Shown here in pieces: positions 8,220-16,926 of a stretch of DNA of 64,000 bases. The first letter of the stretch is position 1, and the number at the start of each line of letters is the position of its first letter. Origin of the DNA: Allobosea sp. Root483D1 (GTDB taxonomy: Bacteria > Pseudomonadota > Alphaproteobacteria > Rhizobiales > Beijerinckiaceae); the NCBI RefSeq assembly GCF_001429505.1, contig NZ_LMJW01000020.1, forward strand, positions 434,983 through 498,982. Direction: 5' to 3'. Under the pieces are notes generated by a model that saw nothing but the letters and a program-made list of their open reading frames with translations, was not told the origin of the DNA and searched no databases. A program made the position numbers and the translations under genes.

Positions 8220-10281
8220 CTACCGGGTCGGCATCGACATCGGCGGAACCTTCACCGATATCGTGGTGGCGCGCGATGACGGGCTGATCGAGACCCGCAA
8301 GGTGCCCTCGACCCCGGACGATTACAGCCGCGGCATCGCGCAGGCGCTGAAGGCGCTGATCGAGGATTACCAGACCACGCCCGACCGGATCACCGGCATC
8401 GTCCATGCGACCACGGTCGCGACAAACGCCATCCTCGAATACAAGGGCGCCCGTACCGGGCTTTTGACCACCGAGGGCTTCCGCGACGTGCTCGAGATGC
8501 GCCGCTTGCGCATCCCGGTGCTCTACGATCTGCAATACGACAAGCCGAAGCCGCTCGCGGCCAGGCATTTGCGGCTCGAGGCGCGCGAGCGGCTCGCTGC
8601 GGATGGCGCGGTACGGATCCCGCTCTCTCGCGAGGACGTGGTCGCCGCGGCGAAGCGCTTCCGCGAGGAGGGCGTCGAGGCGGTCGCGATCAGCTTCCTG
8701 CACGCCTACGCCAATCCGCAGCACGAGATCGAGGCTGAAGACATCCTGCGCGCCGAGCTCGGCGACGGCGTCTATATCTGCCGCGGCTCCGAGATCCTGC
8801 CCGAGATCCGCGAATACGAGCGCACCTCGACCGTGGTGGTGAACGCCTATATCGGCCCGGTCGTGCGCAACTATGCCAGCGCGCTGACGGCACGGCTCGC
8901 CTCGATCGGCATCACCTGCCAGGTCGAGATGATGCATTCCGGCGGCGGCATCATGCGGCTGGGCTCGGCGGTAAAGCGCGCCGCGTCCCTGGTCGAATCC
9001 GGCCCGGCCGCCGGGGTCATCGCCTGCGCAAGGCTGGTCTCGGGAAGCGACGAGCCCAGCATCATCTCCTTCGACATGGGCGGCACCACTGCCAAGGCTG
9101 CGCTGATCGAGCACGGCGAGCCGGCCCGCACCACCGAATACGAGGTTGGCGCCGGCATCAATCTGTCGAGCAAGCTGGTCAAGGGCGGCGGCTATCCGAT
9201 CAAGATGCCCTTCATCGACGTCTCCGAGATCGGAGCCGGCGGCGGCAGCATCGTCGCCATCGACCGGATGAACCAGGTCTCGGTCGGTCCGCAGAGCGCC
9301 GGCGCCTGGCCCGGTCCGGTCTGCTACGGGCTTGGCGGCAAGCAGGCGACATTGACCGACGCCTTCGTGACGCTCGGCTACATCAACGATGTCGCGCTAG
9401 CCGGTGGCAGCTTCCCGCTCCAGGCCGATGCCGGCCGCGCCGCGCTGAACGACCAGGTCGCCCGCCCGCTCGGCCTCGACCTCCAGCAGACGGCGCGCGG
9501 CGTGCTGACGCTCGCGGTCACCACCATGACGCGGGCGGTCAAGGCGGTCTCGACCTATCGCGGCCGCGATCCGCGCCAGGCGATCCTGGTTGCCTTCGGC
9601 GGCAATGGCCCGGTGGTCGCTGCCGAAGTCGCGAGCGCACTCGGCATCCGCCGCGTCATCGTCCCGCGGGCCGCCGGCGTCTTCAGTGCGCTCGGCCTGC
9701 TGCGCTCGGATGTCGAGCAGGAGTTCGTGCGGCCGTCACGGCGGCGGGCGGGAGAACTGGACGATGCGGGGCTGGAGCAGCTTTTCGCCGAGCTCGGCGC
9801 GGACGCACGCAGCATCCTCGCACTGGAGGGCTATGACCTCGCCCAGGCCGAGTTCCGTTATTCCGCCGATCTTCGCTATGTCGGTCAGGCCTATGAATTG
9901 ACCGTGCCGGCGAAACGCTTCGACATCGCCGAGCTGGGCGAGCTGTTCCACCGCGAGCACGAGCGCACCTATGGCCACCGCTCGCAAAAGGACGCGGTCC
10001 ATCTCGTCAATGCCCGCCTGACGGTGCGCCTGCCGCTTGTCGCGCCGCGCCACCAGTTCGCGGCCGAAGCGCCGATGCGCCGCGCCGACCGACCGGTCTC
10101 CTTCAACGCCGGCGGAGCCACAGCCTCGATCGCCGTGATCAGCCGTGCCGATCTCGACAGTACCGCAAGGCGCGGCCCCTTCGTCGTCGAGGAGTACGAC
10201 TGCACCTGCGTCGTCGGCCCCGGCCAGAGCGCAAAGCTCGACGAGGCCGGCAATATCGACATCGCCCTGGAGGCCGCATGA
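8206..10281 (+). CDS. hyuA: Hydantoinase/oxoprolinase subunit A (ATP-dependent ring opening)
   Basis: 691 residues from the ATG at 8206, chosen because GGGAAGAG precedes it and the protein then begins MAQHSYRVGIDIGGTFTDI, the conserved HyuA N-terminus. The second phosphate-binding motif SFDMGGTTAKA is present near residue 290. The family hydrolyses cyclic amides such as N-methylhydantoin or 5-oxoproline with ATP. It needs subunit B, which starts at 10278 with an ATGA overlap. Substrate is not predictable; the adjoining peptide-type importer and PLP enzyme suggest a cyclic amino-acid derivative. Confidence 0.9.
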   Translation: MAQHSYRVGIDIGGTFTDIVVARDDGLIETRKVPSTPDDYSRGIAQALKALIEDYQTTPDRITGIVHATTVATNAILEYKGARTGLLTTEGFRDVLEMRRLRIPVLYDLQYDKPKPLAARHLRLEARERLAADGAVRIPLSREDVVAAAKRFREEGVEAVAISFLHAYANPQHEIEAEDILRAELGDGVYICRGSEILPEIREYERTSTVVVNAYIGPVVRNYASALTARLASIGITCQVEMMHSGGGIMRLGSAVKRAASLVESGPAAGVIACARLVSGSDEPSIISFDMGGTTAKAALIEHGEPARTTEYEVGAGINLSSKLVKGGGYPIKMPFIDVSEIGAGGGSIVAIDRMNQVSVGPQSAGAWPGPVCYGLGGKQATLTDAFVTLGYINDVALAGGSFPLQADAGRAALNDQVARPLGLDLQQTARGVLTLAVTTMTRAVKAVSTYRGRDPRQAILVAFGGNGPVVAAEVASALGIRRVIVPRAAGVFSALGLLRSDVEQEFVRPSRRRAGELDDAGLEQLFAELGADARSILALEGYDLAQAEFRYSADLRYVGQAYELTVPAKRFDIAELGELFHREHERTYGHRSQKDAVHLVNARLTVRLPLVAPRHQFAAEAPMRRADRPVSFNAGGATASIAVISRADLDSTARRGPFVVEEYDCTCVVGPGQSAKLDEAGNIDIALEAA

Positions 10282-12020
10282 GCATGCGCGAGATCGACCC
10301 GATCACCCTGGAGGTGATTCGCAACGCGCTCGCCTCGACCGCCGACGAGATGGCGCTGATCGTGATGCGCTCGGCCTATTCGCCGGTGGTGCGCGACATC
10401 ATGGATTACTCGACCGCGCTCTGCGACGCGCAAGGGCGGGTGATCGCGCAGGGGTTGACGCTGCCGATCCAGCTCTGCTCCTTCCCGCGCATCATGGGCT
10501 TCGTCCGCGAGCGCTATGGCGACACGCTAAAGCCGGGCGATGTCCTGATCGCCAACGACCCCTATGGCTCCGGCGGCCAGCATCTGCCCGATATCTACAT
10601 CCTGAAGCCGATTTTCGTCGCCGGCCGGCTCTCGGGCTTTGCCGCGACCGTGGCGCACCACACCGATCTCGGTGGCATCGTGCCCGGTTCGGTCGCGATC
10701 TACGCGACCGAGATCCAGCAGGAAGGCCTGCGCATTCCGCTGCTCAAGCTCTACGAGGCCGGCGAGCCGGTCGAAGCGGTCTTCCGCATCCTCGAGGCGA
10801 ACACCCGCTCGCCGGTCGAGGTGCTCGGCGACATCCGCGCCCAGATCGCAGCCTGCAATGTCGCCGAGGAGGGGCTGAAGACGCTGATCGGCCGCTACGG
10901 TGCGGAAAAGCTCGACGTCTATATCGACGCGCTGCACGACCATGCCGAGGCGATGATGCGCGATGTCATCCGCGCCCTGCCCAACGGGGTCTACCGCGCC
11001 ACCGACTATATCGACGGCGTCGGCGAGAACCCGCAGCCGCTGGCCATCGTCGCGACCGTCACTGTCGCCGACGACACGATCGACATCGATTTCACCGGCA
11101 CCGCCGACCAGGTCGCGGCCTCGATCAACTGCCCGATCTCGCTGCCGGAATCGGCCTCCTTCTGCGCGATCCGCTGCCTGTCGCAGCAGGACATTCCCAA
11201 TTGCGAAGGTTACCTCAGGCCGATCACGGTCCGTGCGCCCGAGGGTTGCCTGGTCAATCCGCGCTATCCGGCCGCCTGCGGCGCGCGCGGCGTTGTCGGC
11301 TACCGCGTCTTCGACGCGATCATGCAGGCGCTGGCGCAGATCGTGCCCGAACGTGCGATGGGCGGCTCGGAAGGTGGCCCCTATCTGCTAGCAGGCGGCG
11401 GCACGCATGAGGGACGTCCCTTCGTGCTCAACGAGATGGTGGTCGGCACCTGGGGTGCCCGCGCCGGCAAGGACGGCATCGAGGGCATCTCCAATCCCGC
11501 CGCCAACCTCTCCAACCAGCCGGTCGAGATGGTCGAGGCCGACATGCCGGTCGAGGTGCTGCGCTATGGGCTCGTGCCGGATACGGGCGGGCCGGGCGAG
11601 TTCCGCGGCGGGCTTTCCTTCATCCGCGAATTCCGCTTCCTCGCCCCGATCCGCTTCGTGCTGCGCGGCGACCGGCGCGATCACCCGCCCTTCGGCTTAG
11701 AGGGTGGCAGCCCCGGCGCGCCCTCGGCCCACATCCTGATCCGCGCCGATGGCACGGAGCAAGGCCTGCCGACCATGCCGATGGAGAGCTTCAGCGCCCG
11801 TGCCGGCGACGTCTTCCGCCTGATCGGAGCGGGTGGTGGAGGCTATGGCGATGCGCTGCAGCGCGATCCGATCCGCGTCGAGGACGATCTGCGCGAGGGC
11901 AAGGTCACGCTGGCGGGGGCGGTGCGTGACTATGGCGTGGTCTTCGCCGCTGACGGCGCAACCATCGATCTCGCGGCCACGACGCGTCGGCGGGCCGAGC
12001 TTGCGGGAGCCAAGCCATGA
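10278..12020 (+). CDS. hyuB: Hydantoinase/oxoprolinase subunit B
   Basis: 580 residues, full length for HyuB. It begins with the typical ITLEVIRNALASTADEM motif and contains QGLTLPIQL and GDVLIANDPYGSGGQHLPD, which are conserved in the family. The C-terminal region carries GGPGEFRGGL and GAGGGGYGDAL, the usual HyuB end. It forms the hydrolase with HyuA (8206-10281) and overlaps both neighbours by 4 bases. It contrasts with the single-chain A-B fusion encoded at 33200-37048. Confidence 0.92.
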   Translation: MSMREIDPITLEVIRNALASTADEMALIVMRSAYSPVVRDIMDYSTALCDAQGRVIAQGLTLPIQLCSFPRIMGFVRERYGDTLKPGDVLIANDPYGSGGQHLPDIYILKPIFVAGRLSGFAATVAHHTDLGGIVPGSVAIYATEIQQEGLRIPLLKLYEAGEPVEAVFRILEANTRSPVEVLGDIRAQIAACNVAEEGLKTLIGRYGAEKLDVYIDALHDHAEAMMRDVIRALPNGVYRATDYIDGVGENPQPLAIVATVTVADDTIDIDFTGTADQVAASINCPISLPESASFCAIRCLSQQDIPNCEGYLRPITVRAPEGCLVNPRYPAACGARGVVGYRVFDAIMQALAQIVPERAMGGSEGGPYLLAGGGTHEGRPFVLNEMVVGTWGARAGKDGIEGISNPAANLSNQPVEMVEADMPVEVLRYGLVPDTGGPGEFRGGLSFIREFRFLAPIRFVLRGDRRDHPPFGLEGGSPGAPSAHILIRADGTEQGLPTMPMESFSARAGDVFRLIGAGGGGYGDALQRDPIRVEDDLREGKVTLAGAVRDYGVVFAADGATIDLAATTRRRAELAGAKP

Positions 12021-13174
12021 CCATGCCTCTGTTCGGCGCGGCTGCGCTCAACCAGAATCTTGTCGGCGAGCCTGGCAGCCGGGCGCGGCTGGAGACGCCG
12101 GCGGCGGTGCTCGATCTCGACCTGTTCGAGCACAATATCGCGCTGATGGCAGAGACCTGCCGTGCAGCGGGGCTTAAGCTCAGGCCGCATGCGAAATCGC
12201 ATAAATGCGCCGAGATCACGCGCCGGCAGATCGCGGCCGGGGCGCTCGGCAATTGCTGCGCCAAGCCGGGTGAATTGCTGGCGCTGTTCGAGGGCGGCGT
12301 CCGCGACCTCCTGCTCAGCGCCCCGATCGCCAGTCCGGCCAAGATCGATGCTCTGGCGCGCGCTGCGGCGGCCGGCGGGCGCATCGGCGTCGTGGTCGAC
12401 CGGGCCGATCTCGCCACCGCCTATGCGCAGGCGGCGCAGCGGCACGGCACCGTCTTGGACGTGCTGGTCGATCTCGATGTCGGGTTGAAGCGCAGCGGCG
12501 TCGCGACGCCGGCCGAGGCGGTCGAATTAGCTAAGCTCGTTTCGGGGTTGGCCGGCCTGCGCTATCGCGGCGTCCAGGCCTATCAGGGCCGCGTCCAGCA
12601 TATCGATGACTTCGCCGCCCGCCGCGCCGCCAACCGGGAGATGGGGCGCCTGCTGGCCGCCATGATCGAGGCGCTGCGCGAGGCCGGCTTCGCGCCGGAG
12701 ATCGTCTCGGGCGGCGGTACCGGCAGCCATCTCCTCGATGGCGAGGACCGATTGCTGACCGAGATCCAGGCCGGTTCCTATGTCTTCATGGACGAAGCTT
12801 ATAACAGTGTCGACATGCATGGCCGGGGCGGTCCGGAATTCAAGCCGGCGCTGCGCATCGCCGTCACCGTGATCGGCCACAGCTCGCTCGGCTTCGCGAT
12901 CACCGATGGCGGCAGCAAGAGTTTTGCGCTCGATGGCCCGCCGCCGCGCGTCTTCCTCAACGGCGAACTGGTCGGGCGGATCGAATGGTGCGGCGACGAA
13001 TATGGCCGCCTCCTGCCGGAGCCGGGATGCGCGACCCTGCCGATCGGTACGGTTATCGAATGCACCGTTCCGCATTGCGACCCGACGATCAATCTGCACG
13101 ACGTGCTGCACGTCGTGCGCGGCGTCGATCTGGTGGCACAATGGCCGGTCGAGGCGCGCGGCCGCGCCGACTGA
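12017..13174 (+). CDS. PLP enzyme of the D-threonine aldolase/D-serine dehydratase family
   Basis: 385 residues with an alanine-racemase-like N-terminal barrel. The PLP lysine is K60 in RPHAKSHK, and the GGGTGS phosphate loop lies near residue 235. The C-terminal domain ends with VPHCDPTINLHDVLHVV. The metal site reads H353-C-D355, a His-x-Asp pair as known for D-threonine aldolase rather than the His-x-Cys of eukaryotic D-serine dehydratase. I therefore favour a metal-activated aldolase of a D-beta-hydroxy amino acid. It is the last gene of the hydantoinase operon (ATGA overlap), so it may process the D-amino acid released upstream. Confidence 0.82.
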   Translation: MTMPLFGAAALNQNLVGEPGSRARLETPAAVLDLDLFEHNIALMAETCRAAGLKLRPHAKSHKCAEITRRQIAAGALGNCCAKPGELLALFEGGVRDLLLSAPIASPAKIDALARAAAAGGRIGVVVDRADLATAYAQAAQRHGTVLDVLVDLDVGLKRSGVATPAEAVELAKLVSGLAGLRYRGVQAYQGRVQHIDDFAARRAANREMGRLLAAMIEALREAGFAPEIVSGGGTGSHLLDGEDRLLTEIQAGSYVFMDEAYNSVDMHGRGGPEFKPALRIAVTVIGHSSLGFAITDGGSKSFALDGPPPRVFLNGELVGRIEWCGDEYGRLLPEPGCATLPIGTVIECTVPHCDPTINLHDVLHVVRGVDLVAQWPVEARGRAD

Positions 13175-13433
13175 TCCGGAGCTGCGAGGTGCGGGCGGCG
13201 CTATACCAAGGTATCGGCCGCGATCCCATCGTCCGATTGATCGCGGCCGCGCCGGGGCGCAGAGAGGCGCTGTCTTCGCGGCGCTGACCGCGAGGCGCTT
13301 TCGCAACAGCCGGCTTTCCATCGCAGGGACGTGGCCACACCGACCGATCGTCCGCAGCACAGGCTGCGGCGCGCATCGGCATGCGCGCCCGCTCGCTTTT
13401 CGGACGGCCCCACCGGGATCGGAGAGGTGGGTC
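13175..13433. other. Intergenic region with stem-loop
   Basis: 259 bp without a convincing gene between the PLP enzyme and the small protein at 13434. The main structure is the hairpin at 13215-13249. The right end holds a good ribosome site (GGAGAGGTGG) for the small gene. No sigma-70 promoter is obvious. Confidence 0.5.
13215..13249. terminator. 11-bp GC-rich stem-loop after the hydantoinase operon
   Basis: Positions 13215-13225 (CGGCCGCGATC) pair perfectly with 13239-13249 around a 13-nt loop, 41 bases after the stop at 13174. There is no following T-run, so it is a candidate factor-independent terminator of the weak GC-rich type or an mRNA-stabilising hairpin. Confidence 0.45.
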
Positions 13434-13670
13434 ATGAGCAACGTCATCGCATTTCGGCATCCTGCAACCCGACCGGTGCCGGAACGGCCCGGCCTCAGCC
13501 GGACCGGCTGCACGATCCTGCGCGCAGCCACGCCGAGGCGGCAGGTCCTGGTCGCCGAATGGCGGGTCAATGCCACCGACGGGCGCCTGGAGTGCCGCTG
13601 GCGCAGCGAGGGCAACGAGGGCCGCGACGAAGACGGTAGTCGCCGCTCGCGGCACAGGCGTGCCGCCTGA
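13434..13670 (+). CDS. Small Arg-rich hypothetical protein
   Basis: 78 residues starting MSNVIAFRHPATRPVPERP. The ATG at 13434 follows GGAGAGGTGGGTC, a strong ribosome site, which is why I accept this short frame inside a longer open frame. The protein is rich in Arg, with a charged tail (RSEGNEGRDEDGSRRSRHRR), has no membrane segment or signal, and is not recognised. It ends 65 bp before the ABC permease at 13736 and could be co-transcribed with it. Confidence 0.55.
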   Translation: MSNVIAFRHPATRPVPERPGLSRTGCTILRAATPRRQVLVAEWRVNATDGRLECRWRSEGNEGRDEDGSRRSRHRRAA

Positions 13671-13735
13671 CCAGGTCGCCCAGCCCGCAAGTCCGGCCGC
13701 CCACCGCGGCCGCCTCCATTCCGCCGAGGTCCACC

Positions 13736-15487
13736 ATGGCGTTTTCAACGAACCGCGATGCCGGGCGCAGCGCGCTTGCCGCCCTGACGCGCAACCGCGT
13801 CCTGCCGAATCTCTATGACCTCGCGGCATTCGCGCTGCTGGCTGCGCTCGCGGTCCTGGCGCTGCACGGCGCGGCGGCGATGCACGCGCCGCTTTCCGGC
13901 CTTGCGGCGGAGCCGGTCGTGCTCGATCCGGCGCTGCTGCCGGACTACGCGCTGCGCACCACCATCAGGATGTTCGCGGCGATCATCGCCTCGCTCGTCT
14001 TCACCTTCGCTATCGCGACGCTGGCGGCCAAGAGCCGGCGCGCCGAGATGGTGATCATCCCTGCGCTCGACATCCTGCAATCGGTTCCGGTGCTCGGCTT
14101 CCTGACTTTCACCGTCACCTTCTTCATGGGGCTGTTCCCCGGCAGCCAGTTCGGTGCCGAATGCGCCTCGATCTTCGCGATCTTCACCAGTCAGGCCTGG
14201 AACATGGCCTTCTCCTTCTACCAGTCACTGCGCACGGTTCCCCGCGATCTCGACGAGGTCAGTCGCAGCTTCGGCCTCTCGTCCTGGCAGCGCTTCTGGC
14301 GGCTGGAGGCGCCCTTCGCCATGCCGGGCCTGGTCTGGAACACGATGATGTCGATGTCAGGCGGCTGGTTCTTCGTCGTCGCCTCCGAGGCGATCACCGT
14401 CGGCGGCACCACGGTGCAATTGCCCGGGCTCGGCTCCTGGCTGGCGCTCGCCATCAAGGAGCAGGACTTCGCCGCGGTGGCTTGGGCGGTGCTGGCGATG
14501 GCGATCGTGATTGGCCTCTACGACCAGCTGCTGTTCCGGCCGATCGTCGCCTGGGCCGACAAGTTCCGCTTCGAGCAGACCGCCGGCCAGCAGAAGCCGC
14601 GCTCCTGGGTCCATGGCCTCGCCCGGCGCACCCGCCTGCTCAAGCGCCTGACGGCGCCGCTCGCCTGGCTGGGCGGCCGGCTGCTGCTGGTACGCTTCCA
14701 CAGTGCGCCGTCGGCGCGCCGTGAGGTCAGTGCAGGTACCAGCAAGGCGCTCGACCGGGCCTGGCTCGCTCTGGTCCTCGGGCTCGGCCTCTGGGCGATG
14801 TGGACCGCGGTCGCCTATCTCGGGAAGAGCCTGTCCTGGTCCGATGCCTGGGACCCGCTGGCGCGCGGCCTCGTCACGCTGCTGCGCGTCACCGGGCTGA
14901 TCGCCGTCGCCAGCGTGATCTGGATCCCGGTCGGCGTCTGGATCGGCCTGCGCCCGGCTGTCGCCGAGCGCGTCCAGCCCATTGCGCAGTTCCTCGCCGC
15001 CTTCCCGGCCAATGTGCTCTTCCCCTTCGCCGTCATCGCGATCGTCAGCACCGGCGCCAGCCCCGACATCTGGCTTTCGCCGCTGATGGTGCTCGGCACG
15101 CAATGGTACATCCTGTTCAACGTCATCGCCGGGGCGAGCGCCTTCCCGACCGATCTGCGCGAGGCGGCGAGCGTCTACCAATTGCGCTCGTGGACCTGGT
15201 GGCGGCGCGTCATGCTGCCGGGGATCTTCCCCTATTACGTCACCGGCGCGCTGACCGCGTCGGGTGGCTCGTGGAACGCCAGCATCGTCGCTGAGATCGC
15301 GAGCTGGGGCGACACCAGGCTCGAAGCCTACGGCCTCGGCGCCTACATCGCCAATGCGACCGAGGCCGGCGACTTCCCGCGCGTCGTGCTCGGCATCGCC
15401 GTCATGTCGCTCTTCGTCACGCTCTTCAACCGCCTGCTCTGGCGCCCGCTCTATGTCCTGGCGGAACGCCGGATGCGCCTCGACTGA
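13736..15487 (+). CDS. Fused double permease of a nitrate/sulfonate/taurine-type ABC transporter
   Basis: 583 residues with two tandem BPD_transp_1 domains (about residues 80-270 and 375-570). Each has its own EAA-type loop: LDEVSRSFGLSSWQRFWR in the first and LREAASVYQLRSWTWWRR in the second. The first half also carries an N-terminal membrane segment near residues 28-45. One polypeptide thus replaces the usual permease dimer. The ATPase gene follows after 22 bp. No solute-binding protein is encoded on either side, which is noteworthy for an importer-type permease. Substrate unknown. Confidence 0.88.
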   Translation: MAFSTNRDAGRSALAALTRNRVLPNLYDLAAFALLAALAVLALHGAAAMHAPLSGLAAEPVVLDPALLPDYALRTTIRMFAAIIASLVFTFAIATLAAKSRRAEMVIIPALDILQSVPVLGFLTFTVTFFMGLFPGSQFGAECASIFAIFTSQAWNMAFSFYQSLRTVPRDLDEVSRSFGLSSWQRFWRLEAPFAMPGLVWNTMMSMSGGWFFVVASEAITVGGTTVQLPGLGSWLALAIKEQDFAAVAWAVLAMAIVIGLYDQLLFRPIVAWADKFRFEQTAGQQKPRSWVHGLARRTRLLKRLTAPLAWLGGRLLLVRFHSAPSARREVSAGTSKALDRAWLALVLGLGLWAMWTAVAYLGKSLSWSDAWDPLARGLVTLLRVTGLIAVASVIWIPVGVWIGLRPAVAERVQPIAQFLAAFPANVLFPFAVIAIVSTGASPDIWLSPLMVLGTQWYILFNVIAGASAFPTDLREAASVYQLRSWTWWRRVMLPGIFPYYVTGALTASGGSWNASIVAEIASWGDTRLEAYGLGAYIANATEAGDFPRVVLGIAVMSLFVTLFNRLLWRPLYVLAERRMRLD

Positions 15488-15509
15488 CCTTTCGCAGGAG
15501 GATGCTGCC

Positions 15510-16841
15510 ATGACCGAGATCGTCGTGACCCGCGATTTCAAGGCCGACAAGGCGCCCCCGCTCGTCAGCGCCAGCCAGGTCTGCCAGAGCTATGACAAGG
15601 GCACGGCCGGCTCGCTCGTCGTGCTCGACAAGGTCGATGTCGACCTGCACTCCGGCGAGATCGTCGGCCTGCTCGGCCGCTCCGGTTCGGGCAAGTCGAC
15701 GCTGCTGCGGGCGATCGCCGGGCTGATCCAGCCGAGCGGCGGCAGCGTCACCTTCGAGGGGCGGGTGGTGACGGGTCCCACCTCTGGCGTCGCCGTGGTG
15801 TTCCAGAGCTTCGCGCTGTTTCCCTGGCTGACCGTGCTGGAGAATGTCGAGCTCGGCCTGGAAGCGCAGGGAGTCGCGCCGGCCGAGCGGCGCAAACGCG
15901 CGCTGGCCGCGATCGACCTGATCGGCCTCGACGGCTTCGAGAGCGCCTATCCGAAGGAGCTCTCCGGCGGCATGCGCCAGCGTGTCGGGCTCGCCCGCGC
16001 CCTGGTCGTGCATCCCAAGGTCCTGCTGATGGACGAGCCGTTCTCGGCGCTCGACGTGCTCACCGCCGAGACGCTGCGCACCGACCTGCTCGACCTCTGG
16101 TGCGAGGGGCGCATGCCGATCGAGGCGATCTTGATGGTGACGCACAATATCGAGGAAGCGGTGCTGATGTGCGACCGCATCTTGATCTTCGGCTCCAATC
16201 CAGGCCGGGTCATCGCCGAGTTGCGGGTCGAGCTGCCGCAGCCGCGCAACCGCCTCGATCCAGCCTTCCGGGCCCTTGTCGAGGACATCTATGCCCGGAT
16301 GACCGCGAAGGCCGGCGCGCCGGCGCGCGACGGCTTCTTCCCCGGCACCGGCATCGCGATGGCGCTGCCACGGGTCTCGACCAATCTGATGGCGGGGCTG
16401 ATCGAGACGATCGCGGCTGAGCCCTACAGGGGCGAAGCCGACCTGCCGCCGCTCGCGGCCGAACTGCACCTCGAGATCGACGATCTCTTCCCCGTGGCCG
16501 AGACGCTGCAGCTGCTGCGCTTCGCCGATCTCGAAGGCGGCGACATCAGGCTGACCGCTGCCGGGCTGCGCTTCGCCGACAGCGATGTCGATGGGCGCAA
16601 GCGCCTCTTCGCCCAGCAGCTCGCCACTTACGTGCCGCTCGCCGCCCATGTAAGGCGGGTGCTCGACGAGCGCTCCAGCCACAAGGCCCCGGCAAGGCGT
16701 TTCCGCGACGAGCTCGAGGACCATATGTCGGAAGACTATGCCGCGACGACGCTGAAGGCTGTGACGAACTGGGCTCGTTATGGCGAGTACTTCGCCTATG
16801 ACGAGGATGCTGACCTGTTCACGCTGGACAATCCGAGCTGA
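15510..16841 (+). CDS. ABC ATP-binding protein with C-terminal AAA-associated domain (nitrate/sulfonate type)
   Basis: 443 residues from the ATG at 15510, preceded by GCAGGAGGATGC; upstream in-frame codons fall in the permease gene. Walker A is GRSGSGKST, the signature LSGGMRQRV, Walker B VLLMDEPFSALD, and the H-loop region VTHNIEEAV. The nucleotide-binding domain resembles SsuB/TauB/NrtD. The remaining 170 residues match the arrangement of the AAA-associated C-terminal domain (winged-helix-like, ending LKAVTNWARYGEYFAYD). It probably energises the fused permease at 13736. The C-terminal domain may regulate transport; that role is inferred. Confidence 0.87.
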   Translation: MTEIVVTRDFKADKAPPLVSASQVCQSYDKGTAGSLVVLDKVDVDLHSGEIVGLLGRSGSGKSTLLRAIAGLIQPSGGSVTFEGRVVTGPTSGVAVVFQSFALFPWLTVLENVELGLEAQGVAPAERRKRALAAIDLIGLDGFESAYPKELSGGMRQRVGLARALVVHPKVLLMDEPFSALDVLTAETLRTDLLDLWCEGRMPIEAILMVTHNIEEAVLMCDRILIFGSNPGRVIAELRVELPQPRNRLDPAFRALVEDIYARMTAKAGAPARDGFFPGTGIAMALPRVSTNLMAGLIETIAAEPYRGEADLPPLAAELHLEIDDLFPVAETLQLLRFADLEGGDIRLTAAGLRFADSDVDGRKRLFAQQLATYVPLAAHVRRVLDERSSHKAPARRFRDELEDHMSEDYAATTLKAVTNWARYGEYFAYDEDADLFTLDNPS

Positions 16842-16926
16842 GGCGCCGGCGCGGGCTGGACAGAGCCGCCAGTGGCCTGTCTTGTCGGATGTGGCAGCCG
16901 AGCGGGCCAGCGGCGAGGGGCGGGGC

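Noticed and set aside
13097-13121. Palindrome-like GCACGACGTGCTGCACGTCGTG
   Set aside because: Lies inside the PLP enzyme gene and encodes its conserved LHDVLHVV metal-site region; best explained by codon use.
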